Origin: Malania oleifera
Lineage: Eukaryota; Streptophyta; Magnoliopsida; Santalales; Ximeniaceae
DNA: 64,000 nucleotides
NCBI RefSeq assembly: GCF_029873635.1
Contig: NC_080419.1
Location: forward strand, 68,750,323 to 68,814,322
Reading direction: 5' to 3'
Shown: positions 12,244-24,835 of the stretch, in pieces
Numbering within the stretch: the stretch's first letter is position 1
How the letters are laid out: each line of letters begins with the position of its first letter
Translations under genes and position numbers: made by a program
Notes under the pieces: model-generated
The model's input: the letters and a program-made list of their open reading frames with translations, nothing else
Databases searched by the model: none
What the model was told of the DNA's origin: nothing

Positions 12244-13968
12244 AACCTTGTGGAACTTAATTACTTTACTAAAAAGAAGGGAATTATTTCACTTTAATAT
12301 CGTTAGGAACAATTTTTCTCCTACATAACAAAAAAAATTTAGTAAAAACTTATTGATTTTCAAGGCACAACAAGTTTATACGTTGAAGTTTAACCTTTCA
12401 TGTTATTGAATTTGTTCATGTACTACTCACTAAAAGCTTCTAGACATTGATGAAATTTCTTATTATTAGTTTATATTTAACTAATTATTAGTGAACTTTG
12501 TGGTTTAAATCTTCTTTAGGATTTTCTTGTTTTATAAGATTTTTTTTTTTGTGAATTCATTTATATTTTTCACATCATGCAATGTTTTGTAATGTTCTTC
12601 ATCATGTTGTATGAGTTGATGAAAGATGATCAAGTCAAGTAATGCCCAAGGATTTTGCACCTTGCTAGAATGTCAAGTTTAACTATTAATTAATGCAATA
12701 ATTTTAAAATGAAACATGGAATTAATTGTACATAAGAGACCATAATTGAACTTTACCATCCATCTAGAAGTTGCACTTGTCAAAAACATGGCCAAAGCAG
12801 TAGTTCCAACAAAAATCTCCGAATCCAAAATATTTAAAAAATAATGATGAATATTATGATAATAAAAGTGGGAAGTTGAACATTTAAACCTTACATGTAT
12901 CTAAGAAAGAAGAAAAGACAAAAATGAATATGTTAAAAGTTGGTTTTTAATGGACCCCTTCGAAATCATTTGGCAAGGTTTACAAAAGTCATTTTTATTG
13001 TTTTTAAGCTAAAATGTATTTGTTTTAGATTGTAAAAGGAATGAGGTAAATCTAGATCCTAACCAAACAACACCTAAATTTCAAATTCAGGTTTTTATCT
13101 TTTCATTTCCCTTATTCTTTCAAAGATCAAAGCAAATGCTAGTTTGGTTGAAGATGTGATCTCAATTTAGGGTAATAAAGCATTGTGGAATCCATTGTTC
13201 GAATAACCAAATTTGTCACTCCTAAAGAGATATAAATAAAATCATAAATAAAAAACTTCAAAGATCGCAAAAGTAAAATCATCTATCGACTTTTATTTTT
13301 ACAAGCATAAAAACTATATCATAGTTTTAAGATAGATTAGTAGTAAATTGAAAAGTAAATAGGAGTAGTTATAAATAGTTAGGAATTAATTAATATATTA
13401 ATTATAGAATAACATGGAACTTGTTTAATTGTATTGTCATTACCTTTTTAAATATTCTTAAAAGGAAAGGTGACAAATTCAAACTTAATTATGTGAAATT
13501 TGGGGAAAAATTTATATAATATAATATTAAAATTTATCTTCTCTTCCAAACTTGCATTCCCCAAAGTCATGTTAATGATTTTGTAGTGTGGGTTTTAGTA
13601 TAATTAATTAGGCTGCATATGGTACAAAGTGTTGACAAGTTCACTTTATTTTAAATTAAGCAACCAATTAAAGCTCTGTAGAATCAATATTGGAGGTCCG
13701 CGGATTCAAGACTTATAATTCATACTTTTTTGAACGAGGGGAAAAACGTAAAAAAATTTTAAAAAAAAAAATTTAGATCAAATTCTCATGAGCATTTTAT
13801 TAAATACATTACATGTATTATAGCAGGTTCTTTTTTTTAGCAAAATAACTAATTTAATTCTATCCTTCAATTTTGAATTTCTAAAAGAATTATACAATAC
13901 ATTCAAACAACATACAAAATAATATGTAACAATTTAGGGGGGATTGGGAATCAGATTGTAGTAGGTAG

Positions 13969-14195
13969 ACACACACACACACACACACACACGCACGCAC
14001 CTACCCAAACACATCCACACACACTCAAACCCACACACACACTAACACACCTACATAGACACACCCACAGACACTCACACACCCACGTAGACACACACAC
14101 ACACACACACACATGGACACACTATCGCACCACGCACGTGCGCGCACACACACACACACATGGTCAAAAGAAGAAGAAGAAGAAGAAGAAGAACC
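13969..14195. repeat. (CA)n and (AGA)n microsatellite cluster
   Basis: Several blocks of CA dinucleotides (about 13969-13992, 14091-14114 and 14146-14159), separated by CA-rich variants with cytosine-rich interruptions, run directly into (AGA)n at 14166-14192. A purine-rich GGAGGG-type stretch follows to about 14400. The open frames at 14160-14490 come from this low-complexity sequence. Confidence 0.95.
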
Positions 14196-14404
14196 TGGCC
14201 GAGCTTCATAGTTGGCGAAATGAGGAGCAGCTTAGGCGAGCAGCGCGAGGAGCTCTTGGTAGCAACAGACAGAGGGAAAGGAGGGAGGGAAAGAAAGGAG
14301 GGAAATGAGGGAGGAGGGAGAGCATGTGCGCAAGAGAGTAAGGAGGAAGGAAAGGAGGGAGGCTCAGATAAGGAAAGAAGGGAATCGGGGAAACTTGGGA
14401 AATA

Positions 14405-15148
14405 GGGTTTTATTAAGTTTGATTATTAGTGACGGTTTTAAACCGTCACATAACTCTTCAAAATCGTCACTAATACAGTTAAATAAATAATTTTTATTTT
14501 TAAATAAAAACACTATTAGTGACGATTTTGCAAATTCGTCGCTAATAATATGCTATTAGTAACGGTTCTAATAAACCGTCACTAATAATATTGACTTTTT
14601 CCCAATCAACATAAGTATTATTAGTGGCAGTTATATAAATTTTTACTAATACAAGACTATTAGTGACAGTTTAAAAGAACCGTTACTAATAATGCACTAT
14701 TACTAACGATTTTTAGGAACCGTCATTAATATTGTTGATTTTTTCATAGCCAACATGCATTATTAGTAACGACTCATAGAATCGTGAATAATATAATACT
14801 ATTAATGACGGTTATTTAATCGTCACTAATAAGTGGCTTTTAGTGACTCTTTGAATTCGTCACTAATACCCCAAAAAACGTCGCTAATATTTTCCCGGGA
14901 TAGTTTCCACGCGAAAAGTGGTTTCCTGCTATGGTTTGAGTGGAAAAATTGGGTTTTAGTGATGAAAGTATTAGTGACGGTTTTAAAACTGTCACTAATA
15001 GTGACAGTTGTGATAGTTGTGAAATTTGTCACTAATACTTACATTAATAGTGATGGCTTCTAAAAACCATCACTAATACACACTTTTAGTGACAAAATTG
15101 AAACTGTCGCTAATATTCTCACCACTAAAAACCAGCCTTTTTGTAGTA
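14405..15148 (-). repeat. CACTA subterminal inverted-repeat region with right terminus
   Basis: Many copies of TTAGTGACGGTTTT-like motifs alternate with their complements (AACCGTCACTAATA-like), forming back-to-back short palindromes. This is typical of the subterminal binding region of plant CACTA elements. The terminus itself (GCCTTTTTGTAGTA, ending at 15148) is CACTACAAAAA-like on the minus strand with one changed base. TNPA-type proteins are known to bind such repeats. Confidence 0.85.
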
Positions 15149-15329
15149 CCTAGTGCTTGGTATTGAATACAAATGTTAGGACACATGGAGCAATAGACAT
15201 GATCCCTAGGAATATGGCTTACTTTGCTTGATTCCTTTCTTACTATAGAATAGGTGCACAACATGTTAGTGAGACCGATTAACATAATAGACAAGATATA
15301 CAATTTTGAAAAAAAGCAGGAATTTAAAA
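15149..15329. other. Short spacer between CACTA terminus and G1
   Basis: Contains an open frame on the minus strand (15303-15073) without recognisable features. The 5' LTR expected for G1 was not found here or inside the CACTA element. Confidence 0.5.
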
Positions 15330-15339
15330 AAGATGCTAT

Positions 15340-16250
15340 TTTGTAATACTTTCAAAGTACTTTGTTGACAAAATGAACTTGTGGGTAAGGAAGCAAGACG
15401 TGGTTGGAATCATAGGGTATTGGAATTGCCTATTGGTGGAAGACCCAAAGAGTTTCATTTCATCCTATGACAATATTAAAGATGTCTTGAAGGTAGATAT
15501 GGATTAGAAATTTTTGGACTTCATGATACAACTTTGGGATCCCATTTATTGATGCTTCATATTCAAATCGATTGATATGGTTCCCATTATTGAGGAATAT
15601 GAGGTGTTGCTCCAAGTTCCCAAGTGTGCACATGACAATACTTACTTATTTGATCTAAATACCAACCCAATTTGTGCCTTAATTTGAGCCATGGGAGGTA
15701 AGAAAAAGAACTAGAAAGGAAGACTCAAAAGAAGTGTGAAAAAGAAGGATGCCATTTAAAGGACATTAAGAATATATTTAGGGCTCACTTGGATGATTTT
15801 AGATGGGAAATTTAGGTTGCAAGAGTTAGAATGGATTATCTGCACATGGAGAAGAAACTATCTTAGTGCCAAGTCTATAAGGAGGAGTCATAGGACAAGC
15901 TCTATATTGTCATTTTGATCTACCATGCCATCTAAGAGAGACTCCATACCTTAGATACCATACTTCAGTAGACCAACAAGACAACCCAAGAGCTTTACCC
16001 TTTAGTCAAAGGATTACTAAATGGGATAGTTCTAACAAAATTTTCAAAGATTTATAATGTACGTGACTCAAATGTTAGCCTATTTAAAAAAGGCTAAGGA
16101 TGTATATAAGGAGGAAAAACCAAGGCCCTCCCCTTAAATGGATGATTGTACTTTGAAATTTCTTGTGGAATAGAAAGTTTGGCACTTGTATTTCACCAAA
16201 TAAAGAATCACTTGACATCTTATACTTAAAAATTTATTTCAATTCCATGT
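15340..16250 (+). pseudogene. DUF7745-like ORF upstream of Gypsy gag
   Basis: The reading includes MNLWVRKQDVV near 15372, then LWDPIY, CFIFKSIDMVPIIEEYEVLL and QVPKCAHDN at about 15530-15640, closely following the pattern of the plant DUF7745 family found in the extra ORF of some Gypsy elements. A helical, charged tail follows (HLDDFRWEI, RVRMDYLHMEKK). It has numerous stops. The function of this domain in retrotransposons is not established. Confidence 0.7.
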
Positions 16251-16399
16251 GTTGTGTGCTTTTATCTATATTTTATATTTCTCTTTGCAAACTATGTAAT
16301 TTATTTAAAAGGTATATCAAAATTCTGTGAAGAAAGAAAGCATAGAAACACCAGAAGAGCATGGTTATAAAGCATGGAAACACCAAAAGCAAATCAACA

Positions 16400-16861
16400 A
16401 AAGGAGTCTCTAATGAACAAAATATTTGAGGCTTTGGAAGAATTCATAGCAGACCTAGTCTAGCTTATCAAAGGAAAGGCATCCTTTGTTAATGAAACTC
16501 AACCTACTTAACTAGCTCTGCAAGAATTGATTTTCATCAACATAACAGGGCAAGGAATTAATACTGAGTTAGCAAAGTCGACTAATACTAAAGGAGAGGA
16601 GAATAAATCAGGAGATAAGAATTATATAACCTATATCAAAGAGCAATTGAGATCCTTCCAAGGAATTTAGGATAGAGGAGTTGGAAATTTCGAGGAATTA
16701 TGTCTCTTTATTGATGTGGTACTATCAAAAAAATTCAAAGTCCTTGAATTTGATAAATAAAATGGAACAGGTTGTCTAAAGATACATCTCCAAATGTATG
16801 CAATAAAGATGACACAATATGCAAAGAATTAGAAATTGCTCATGCATGTTTTCCATGAAAG
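16400..16861 (+). pseudogene. gag: Gypsy G1 gag, N-terminal half
   Basis: MNKIFEALEEFIADLV begins near 16412. The diagnostic segment KKFKVLEFDK with LKIHLQMYAIKM and LLMHVFHES lies at about 16727-16861. This is the Retrotrans_gag capsid region. Stops interrupt it. The reading stops at the insertion of the Sirevirus-type solo LTR and resumes at 28832 with the same TGAAAG. Confidence 0.8.
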
Positions 16862-18785
16862 TGACTTTGTTGATCTGATAGGTCACACCCAGTTTTGATC
16901 ATGACAAATACTCTTTGTACTAATGGTTGTACTAAGGCTTGCATGCAGGTTCACCTTGTGCATGCTTTTGGACTAAAAGACATACCATGATGGCGTACGG
17001 TATTCGTGCCGATGGATGAAGAATTTTGTGTTGTATTTGTAAATCTTATTCATTTTCTTCATTCTAGGATGTAATTATTATAGATTGTACACCCTATGGC
17101 TTGTAATAATTTGCAACATACATGGTAGGTAGGTATGCTCATAATATACCCTAGTTGGACTTTAGGTACCAACATTTAGTACACAAGTCCCCAACATCAC
17201 TTTTCATATCAGGGGAATCAATTCAGGCTAAAAATGAACTTAATTGAAAATATTAAGAGGGTTCGGGCAACCGAACCTATACCGTGTAAAATAGCTCGAG
17301 CGACTGAACAAGTCAATATGTTGACTTGGTGTTCAGGAACCTAAACCACTTTTGAGCGTATCTCCCTCGAGCACCCAAACCTGTGTCAGGTCACTTTTCA
17401 ACAACTCGGGCGGCCAAATGATCACGTTCAAAATGGGCTTAGGCGACCGAATTGGTCAGTTCAGTTAACCAAACTTGGAACCGGACACCCAAATTTACGA
17501 ACAAAATGCTATTGACTTTTGTTCAACCGACCAACCATTTCTTCGGGCACCCGAACCATTAAAATTTGGAATTTTGACTAAGTATGTTCGGGCACCTGAA
17601 CCTCGCAGGTTAAAATATTTTTTACCTATTTTTTAATGGGGTAAACTGGGTTAATTTTCTTAATGGCTTTTGAAACAAATTTAATTATTCCCATTATGTC
17701 CCCAACAGTCAAAAAATCCTCCTTGCCTGTAAATACCTATTCATTTGTCATAATTAGCAAGGGATTAGCATTTTGATTAAGGCAAAAATTCTCTCAACTT
17801 CCAAAACCCTATTTTAGCCTATACTACTCCAAAACACTCACATATTTCATGATCTTTCAAGTGTTGTGAGTATTTCTAAACTGATTGTGCTTAGTCTTAC
17901 TAGCTAATACTCTCATTTGGTGCATTGTTTGATTGATTTTATTTGAGAGTATAGCCCTATGTTCTTCCACTGATTTTACTTGATAAATCTTGTGTGGGAA
18001 GACTTAGAAGGTTGTGGTTCTTTCATTTTCAATGTAAGACACCTAAACCTATATTTTTGTGTGCAAAAATCCTTTTCAAAAGCTAGTTTTTCAAACAACT
18101 CCATTGTGCTTTGTATATTGAAATATCTTATTGAATTTATTTGAATAAACTTGCTTAGCATATTTGAAACCCTGATATGATTTTATATCATTCACGTGTT
18201 GTGTTTCAAATCTTGCTTTGATATACACTCTAGATCTGGACTGATAATCTATACTTGATTGAGTGTTTAGCACACATTAGAGCACTGAGCATATTTACAT
18301 ATCATTCGTTCTTGCAATATTGATTGAGTTGTACTGGCGCACATATCTTCTTGTGTAGAAGCTTATTTCCATGTACAAACTTTATACACATTGGTTGTAT
18401 TCCATGTGCGGGCCTGAAGAGGGAGACTAGCTCTATTGAATAGGCCCAGACTGGCTTAGACCCGATTAGGAAAGTTAGGTGCGTCATCCTGTTAAGGCGT
18501 GTTGGTTGAGGTCAGTCCCTTGAATTGACCTAGTTGTAACTGGTGCCACTCCACTCGTTAAGTGAGCTTTAGTGGAATCCTTGTGCTCGTGTAGCCAAGG
18601 CGGGGATGTAGGCAATTTGGTCGAACCTCGATAACATATTGCGTGTACTGTTTACTTTTCCGCACTTTACTTTTATTACACGTGTATGTTTATTTGTTAA
18701 TCACATAGATTGACCCTAGGTTTTGTAATATTGTTGTTAAACCAATTGACCTAGGCGATAATTTTTAAATACCCAATCCACCCCT

Positions 18786-19575
18786 TGTTAATTCAGGTGT
18801 AATCCCAAGAGGGGGGTTGAATTAGGTATTTTTAAAACCTTTAAGTTTATTTATCACTTAATGCCAAATTCTATATTTAACAAATTACTTGCAGGGCTTT
18901 GAAATTGATTCAAATTATTACTTCAATGAATTCTATTTTACCCAATTAATTATCAAGTGTGTGTGGGGTTATTCAACATACACACATGCAAGATAAGTAA
19001 TGAAATGCATTGCAGAAATTAAAAGGAGTAAAGGAAGAGAGAAATCAAACACAGTTTTTATGAGGTTCAGTCAACCTGGCCTACATTCTCGCCTTGAGCA
19101 ACCCACTCAAGGATTCCACTAAATCCCTATTCCTTTAACCAAGACGGAGCTTCCTTTACATCCGCTGCTTACAAGAGACACAGCTTCCTCCTCACCCGAT
19201 TAAAAACCTAAACCGTGATTACAATATAGAATTTCAAATCTGCAAAAAAACTCAATATTACTTCTAACAAAGCTACTGAGTACAATTGAAAGCCTAACAC
19301 ATATCCATATGATGAAACTTGAAGCTCAGTATGTATGTAACGATATAATCATTATATGAATGATATGATTCACCAAATTTCCTTTTTATCAAATCTCCTA
19401 AGATAATTATATAAGTAAATGCTTTGGAGAACTTAGGGTTCTAGTTCAACTTTCTAGATGCATGAATACCAAATGTGATCTTATAAAAAATTTGTTTTGA
19501 ATATTATAGAGATCAAGATCTATAAACTTTATTCCAAATATTAAAAACACAATATGATCTTTGTATATGAATATG

Positions 19576-19623
<48 letters not shown>

Positions 19624-21098
19624 GTGTTCAAAAGATCAAAACCCAATATAATATTTTTCAAAAAAAATCCCACGATAATATATATAGTTATGAACTCTAT
19701 GGATATTTAATCAAGTGGTTTTGTACTATCGAAAATATTGAATCTTTAAATGAATACACACTTGAATCAAATAACATTGAACCAATGACAAAACTTTTAT
19801 GAAGTAGTGATCTTGTCAAAACAATATAATATAAGCACACTCAAGATCAAACTCTCAAATAATATTCAATAATAGATTTTGAGATGAAAAGCTCTTTGAG
19901 AATAAATATTAACAAGCAAATCGATTTAGATGAAAAACTCTTTGAGAATAAATATTAACGAGAAAATCGATTTACCAAACCTCAATACCAAGTTGAATGC
20001 ACAACTATTGCTAGAATGCCTTTTGTAGATCAATGTAGCCTTAGCTGAGATTTGGCGTAAAAGCTTTGAAATCCCAAGCAAAAAATTCAACAGTGTGTTT
20101 AAAATTCTCCCAAGTTGTGCTAAACATTTAATTCACTCAATCGTATGCCAAAAGCTCTTTTTCTTGGGGGCACTAGGATTTAGATGTTGATTATATAGAT
20201 AACCTTGCCCTTAGGATGAGTCTTAACAGTTGGATCAACTTGATTAAAAAATAACTCGCATGTTCTCTCATTAAAAATTAAAATTTTAACTTTCCCGCAA
20301 GTTCAAACAACTGAGGGTTAAGGCTCAGATGACTGAAGTTCCTTAGAGCTTCGAAAAATTAACCTGGAAACAGGGTCAAACATCCGAAGTTGGGGTTCAA
20401 ACTTCTAAAGTTTCGGGTTCAAATGACTGAAGTCAAGGTTCAGTCTTCTGATGTGCTTCTGCTTGTTTCTATGTTTCTCCAATAAATCTTCAGACGACTG
20501 AACTTAATCTTCGGTCTTGTGAAAAAATTCTTCAGACGACTAAGCTTAAACTTCAGTCTTCTGAAGTTGAATTGTCAGACGACTAAGCATACACTTCAGT
20601 CTTTTGAAGTTGACATTTTAGTTTTCTAGTCAGGGAGTTCGGTCTTCTAAATAGAAAATTTTCTAGATTTTTCTTTTTAGTTTCAAAAATATGCTTTTTC
20701 TCCCTTTCTTTGCTTTTTAATAAAATATTTTCCAGGGTTTTAAAAAATATCTAAGTCCATAAATATCCCCTAAAGATGTTCATGAGATGCGTGAGTCCTA
20801 AGGTCAGTCTAGGGTATATTTTGAGTTTCGAATTAAATCATATGAAATACGTAAATACATTTAGTTCTAAATACCCATTCCCATGATGATCTTGAAATTG
20901 TTGCTTGCATCTTCATTCTCCAACTCTTTTAGTTCCATGGATTGTGCCAGGATGTATATACTTTAATCTTCATGGCTTCTATGACTTTCTAGCCTTCCTT
21001 GCATGCTAAATATTGTTCATGTTCACAATCTCAATGCATATATCAAATACCAAGTGATTTGTCATTATCAAAAGAAGATTGGACTCATTGAGTCAATA
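18786..21098 (-). repeat. Copia-B 3' LTR (2313 bp)
   Basis: The plus strand starts TGTTAATTCAGG and ends AGTCAATA, the last bases having mutated from the CAACA of the partner. Over the first ~95 bases I count about six or seven differences from the partner LTR. It holds a long (TA)n near 19573-19617 that is much shorter in the partner. A cluster of CAGACGACTGAA-like motifs occupies 20290-20660. Confidence 0.9.
19573..19617. repeat. (TA)n microsatellite in Copia-B 3' LTR
   Basis: Alternating TA of about 45 bp. The equivalent site in the other LTR (27345-27362) is far shorter, so it expanded after insertion. The open frames around it on both strands (Ile-Tyr repeats) are artefacts. Confidence 0.95.
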
Positions 21099-21789
21099 AT
21101 CTCCCCCTTTTTTATAATGACAAATACACAAGCAAAAATATAGAATGGGTTACGCCTAACAAGGATCCCCCTCAAATAATGCACAAACAGATATGTAGCA
21201 ATATGAAATATGCTCATGCTTATACACAATTAGTTTCACCAACCATTTTTTACCCATTTTTGCTATAGCTTGATTATTCTCCCGCTTTTGACATCAACAA
21301 AAAGGTGTATAATAATACATGAGTGAACATAACCTAATATTCTTCTCTTCCTCTAAATCTTAAAGTTTAAACTCATTCAACCATCAAATTTTTAAAAATT
21401 GTACTGTGAAATGTGTCTCCCTGTATTAATTCAATTTACTTCTCCCCCTTGCTAATGTAGAAAGTTGTGTTGTTGAATGTAAATTACAATGTGAACATAC
21501 ACAGTGTATTAAATTTCATAAACATGGATAAGCAAACACAGTCACTAAAGTTCAAAGATTATGTGAGGATTAACAGGTGTAAGTCAAGATGCTCTTATCA
21601 TGATATGAGTTTAATGCCAAATGTGAACAAATATGATACCAACTGGGAACAAATGAGCCGAATATGAAATTTTTAACCAATTGTGAATATTAAGTGACAT
21701 TGCTCCTCCTGAATTATGTCATCTAATATAATTCTAGGCAACCTCTCGACTATGCATCAGACCTAATTCACAACTGATTTGGATAAACC
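21099..21789 (-). other. Copia-B 3' non-coding region with repeated polypurine motifs
   Basis: On the minus strand this follows the RNase H end and leads to the LTR. Immediately before the LTR is a polypurine tract (AAAAAAGGGGGAGA on the minus strand, 21101-21114). Similar purine motifs recur near 21276 (AAAAGCGGGAGAAT) and 21442 (CAAGGGGGAGAAG). Multiplied polypurine motifs are a described property of Sireviruses. No env-like ORF was seen. Confidence 0.75.
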
Positions 21790-22990
21790 TATCCTCTGCA
21801 AGTGGTTCGTGAATATATCTACCCATTGTTCATCTATGCATACAAACTCAAGTGTTACATATCCTTTTTGCACATGATCACAAAGAAAATGATGTCTTTT
21901 TTCTATATGTTTAGTTCTTGAATGTACTATAGGATTCTTTGAGATGTTTATTGCACTCGTATTGTCGCATCTTATAAGAATTGTGTCACAGCTTAATCCA
22001 AAATTCGTTAGTTGTTGCTTCTTGTATAGTGTTTGAGTACGACAACTTCCTATCGCTACTTATTCAGCCTCGGCTGTGGAAAGAGCTACTGAATTCTGCT
22101 TCTTGGAAAACCAAGAGACTAACGAATGTCCTAAGAAATGACATGTACCACTCGTGCTCTTCCTATCCACTTTGCTACCAGCAAAATCAGCATCTGAATA
22201 GCTGATAATCTCAAAAGATGTATACTTAGGATACCATAACCCAAGTTCTATGGTTCCTATCATGTATCTAAGTATTCGTTTGACAGCTAACAAATGTGAT
22301 ACTCTTGGTGCAGCCTGAAATCTTGTGCACAAACATACGCTAAACATTATGCCAGGTCTGCTGGCAGTCCGATATAGTAAGCTACCGATCATTCCATGAT
22401 ATATCTTGACATCTACTGGTATACCATGTTCATCTTTGTCTAATTTCAAAGAAGAGCTCATAGGTGTTCCTAGTATTTTTCCATCTTCCATATTAAAATT
22501 TTTGAGCAGATCTCTAATGTACTTCAATTGATTTATAAAAATTCCATGTTTCTCTTGTTTGATCTAAAGTCCTAGGAAGAAATTTAGTTCACCCATCATA
22601 CTCATCTCAAATTCATTTTGCTTAGTGCTTGCAAAATCATTGCACAAGTCTTTATTTGTAGCTCCAAATATGATATCATCTGCGTATACTTGAACTAGGA
22701 GCAAGTCATCTTTCTTAGACTTTATGAAAAGTGTTGTGTCTATCCTCCCTCTGATAAATCCATTGTCCAGTAGAAAGCCACTTAGTCGCTCATTCCAAGC
22801 TCTAGGAGCTTGCTTTAAACCGTACAAGGCTTTTGTTAGTCTATAAATGTGATTTGGATTCTTATGGTTTTCAAAGTCTAGGGGTTGTTCTACATATACC
22901 TCCTCACTTATGTAGCCATTTAAAAACGCGCTTTTGACATCCATTTGACATAGCTTGAAACCCTTAAAATCAGCATAGGCTAAAATCATT
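21790..22990 (-). pseudogene. pol: Copia-B reverse transcriptase and RNase H
   Basis: The RT (RVT_2) part at 22989-22564 shows QMDVKSAFLNGYI, YGLKQAPRAW and the catalytic YADD in VQVYADDIIFGA. RNase H at 22527-~21790 has TPMSSSLKLD, SDADFAG, DRKSTSGTCHFLG and STAEAE, and continues past a break to a conserved C-terminus near 21790 (CDNTSAINISKNP, HSRTKHIE). A stop or frameshift near 22550-22564 separates the two halves. These enzymes copy element RNA into DNA. Confidence 0.92.
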
Positions 22991-24835
22991 TAAATGACTT
23001 CCATTCTAGCTACAGGTGTAAAGGTTTCTTCAAAATATATTCCTTCTTGCTGGTTATATACCTGAGTTGCTGGTCTTGCCTTATTTCTAACAACTATCCC
23101 ATGTTCATCTTTCTTGTTCTTATATATTCATTTTGTTCCAACAATTGTCTTATCCTCAAGTCTAGGAACTAATGTCCATACTTTGTTTCTCTCAAATTGG
23201 TTTAACTCTTCTTGCATGGACAACATCCACGATTCATCCTCAATTGCTTCACTCATATTCCTAGGTTCTTCTTGAGATAGAAAGGCAAAATGACTAATCA
23301 TATTCCTAAGTGAGGATCATGTGGCTACTCTACGTAATGGTTCACCTATTATTTGATCAATGGGATGACTTTTTATGTACTTCCATTCTCTAGGTAGTTC
23401 ATTAACCTCATTTTCAATTTGATGAGTTTCAGAAGATGGTTCCTTAATTTCATTTTTCTTTTCTAAATCATTTTTAATGCACAGTTTTTCAAATTCCTTA
23501 TTTATCTCAATTTCATCTTCATCAATCCTTTTAGAGAAAGGATTTGACTCATCGAATACTACATGAATGGATTCTAGAATGGTTAATGTTCATTTATTAT
23601 ATAATATGTAGGCTTTACTATCTAAGGCATACCCTAGGAAGATACCTTCATCTGATTTCACATTAAACTTTCTTAAATGTTCATTGTCTCTAAACACAAA
23701 ACATTTACAACCAAAAACATGAAAATATGATATGTTTGGTCTATGTCCATTCCATAATTTGTAAAGAGTCTTATTTAGAGATGGTCTAATCAAAACTCTA
23801 TTTAGAACATAGAAGGCGGTATTTACTGCCTCAGCCCAGAAGTACTTAGGTAGTTTATGTTCGTTAAGCATAGTTCTAGCCATTTATTGTATAGACATAT
23901 TCTTCCTTTCAACTACACCATTCTGCTGTGGTGTTCTAGGAGCTGAAAAATTATGAGCTATTCCTAATGAATTGCAGTAGTCTTCCATGCTTTGATATTT
24001 AAATTCTCTACCCCTATCACTTTAGATTTTAGTGACAGTATAACCCTTTTCATTTTGAATTTTCTTACATAGATTTATGAAATGTTCACACGCTTCATCT
24101 TTGTGACATAAAAATAGTACCCATGTATATCTTGAATAATCATCAACTATGACAAAAGCATATGATTTTCCTCCTAAACTCTGAATTGGGTTTGGACCAA
24201 ATAAATCTAAGTGTAGCATTTGAAGTGGCCTAGTAGTGGAGATTACTTTCTTCTTCTTGAAGCTCGTTCTTGTTTGTTTTCCTAGTTGGCATGCATCGCA
24301 GATTTTATCTTTCACGAATTTAGTCTTAGGCAATCCCTTAACTAATTCTTCCTTAATAAGTTTAGATATTAAGTCCATGTTTGCGTGTCCTGGTCTCCTA
24401 TGCCAAATCCAACTAATCTCATTTATTACAGAAAAACAAGTGACTTGTTGAGAAGCAAGATTATCAAGGCTAGTAATGTATACATTTTCATAACGATCAG
24501 CAGTAAACAATTTTTTGTTTTCAGATTTGTTCTTTACAGTGCATTTGTCATGTTTGTATGAAACTTTATAACCTTTATCACATAGTTGACTTATACTCAA
24601 TAAGTTATGTTTCAATCCATCAACTAACAACAATGACAAGTGAAGGTCCCTTACCAACTTTACCAACTCCAATGATTTTACCTTTAGAGTTATCCCCAAA
24701 TGTAACGAATCCTTCATCTTTAGATATGATAGATGCAAATTTAGCTTTATCTCCTGTCATACGTCGCAAGCATCCGCTATCCATATACCACTTGTCCTTC
24801 GAGGAGGACGATCTCAAGCACATATGTAGGACATA
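22991..24835 (-). pseudogene. pol: Copia-B protease, integrase and start of RT region
   Basis: The protease at ~24823-24620 has the WYMDSGC active-site motif and RRMTGD. It is followed by the pre-integrase zinc domain (WHRRPGHANMDLI, CDACQLGKQ) and the integrase core at 24738-~23884 (LDLFGP, VIVDDYSRYTWV, SDRGREF, TPQQNGVVERKN). The integrase C-terminal segment is 23883-23590 (PKYFWAEAVNTAFYVLNR, FHVFGCKCFV). The linker to RT lies at 23589-22991 with WMLSMQEELNQFERN. The frame changes between protease and integrase, and there are several in-frame stops, for example just before MARTMLNEH. Confidence 0.9.

Larger units (their letters stand above)
10764..14159. other. CACTA 5' region or inserted repeat sequence, no gene seen
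   Basis: About 3.4 kb of AT-rich DNA separates the TNP2 start from the subterminal region. It holds an 80-bp tandem repeat (11380-11616), a long TA microsatellite and poly-A/T runs. No open frame of note was found on either strand. Part of it may be a foreign insertion, but no LTR or inverted-repeat boundary was recognised. Confidence 0.55.
4660..15148 (-). mobile_element. CACTA (En/Spm-type) DNA transposon, decayed
   Basis: A TNP2-like transposase and a TNPA-like second gene lie in tandem on the minus strand in the usual CACTA order. The right end (the element's 5' end) has about 740 bp of subterminal inverted repeats and a terminus that reads, on the minus strand, TACTACAAAAAGGCTGG, close to the canonical CACTACAAAAA start. 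At the left, CACTACCAAAAAAATGAG at 4660 is a candidate terminus. It does not match the right end well, it has no subterminal repeats behind it, and no 3-bp target duplication was found. The left boundary is therefore uncertain. Both genes are broken, so the element is not autonomous. Confidence 0.72.
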
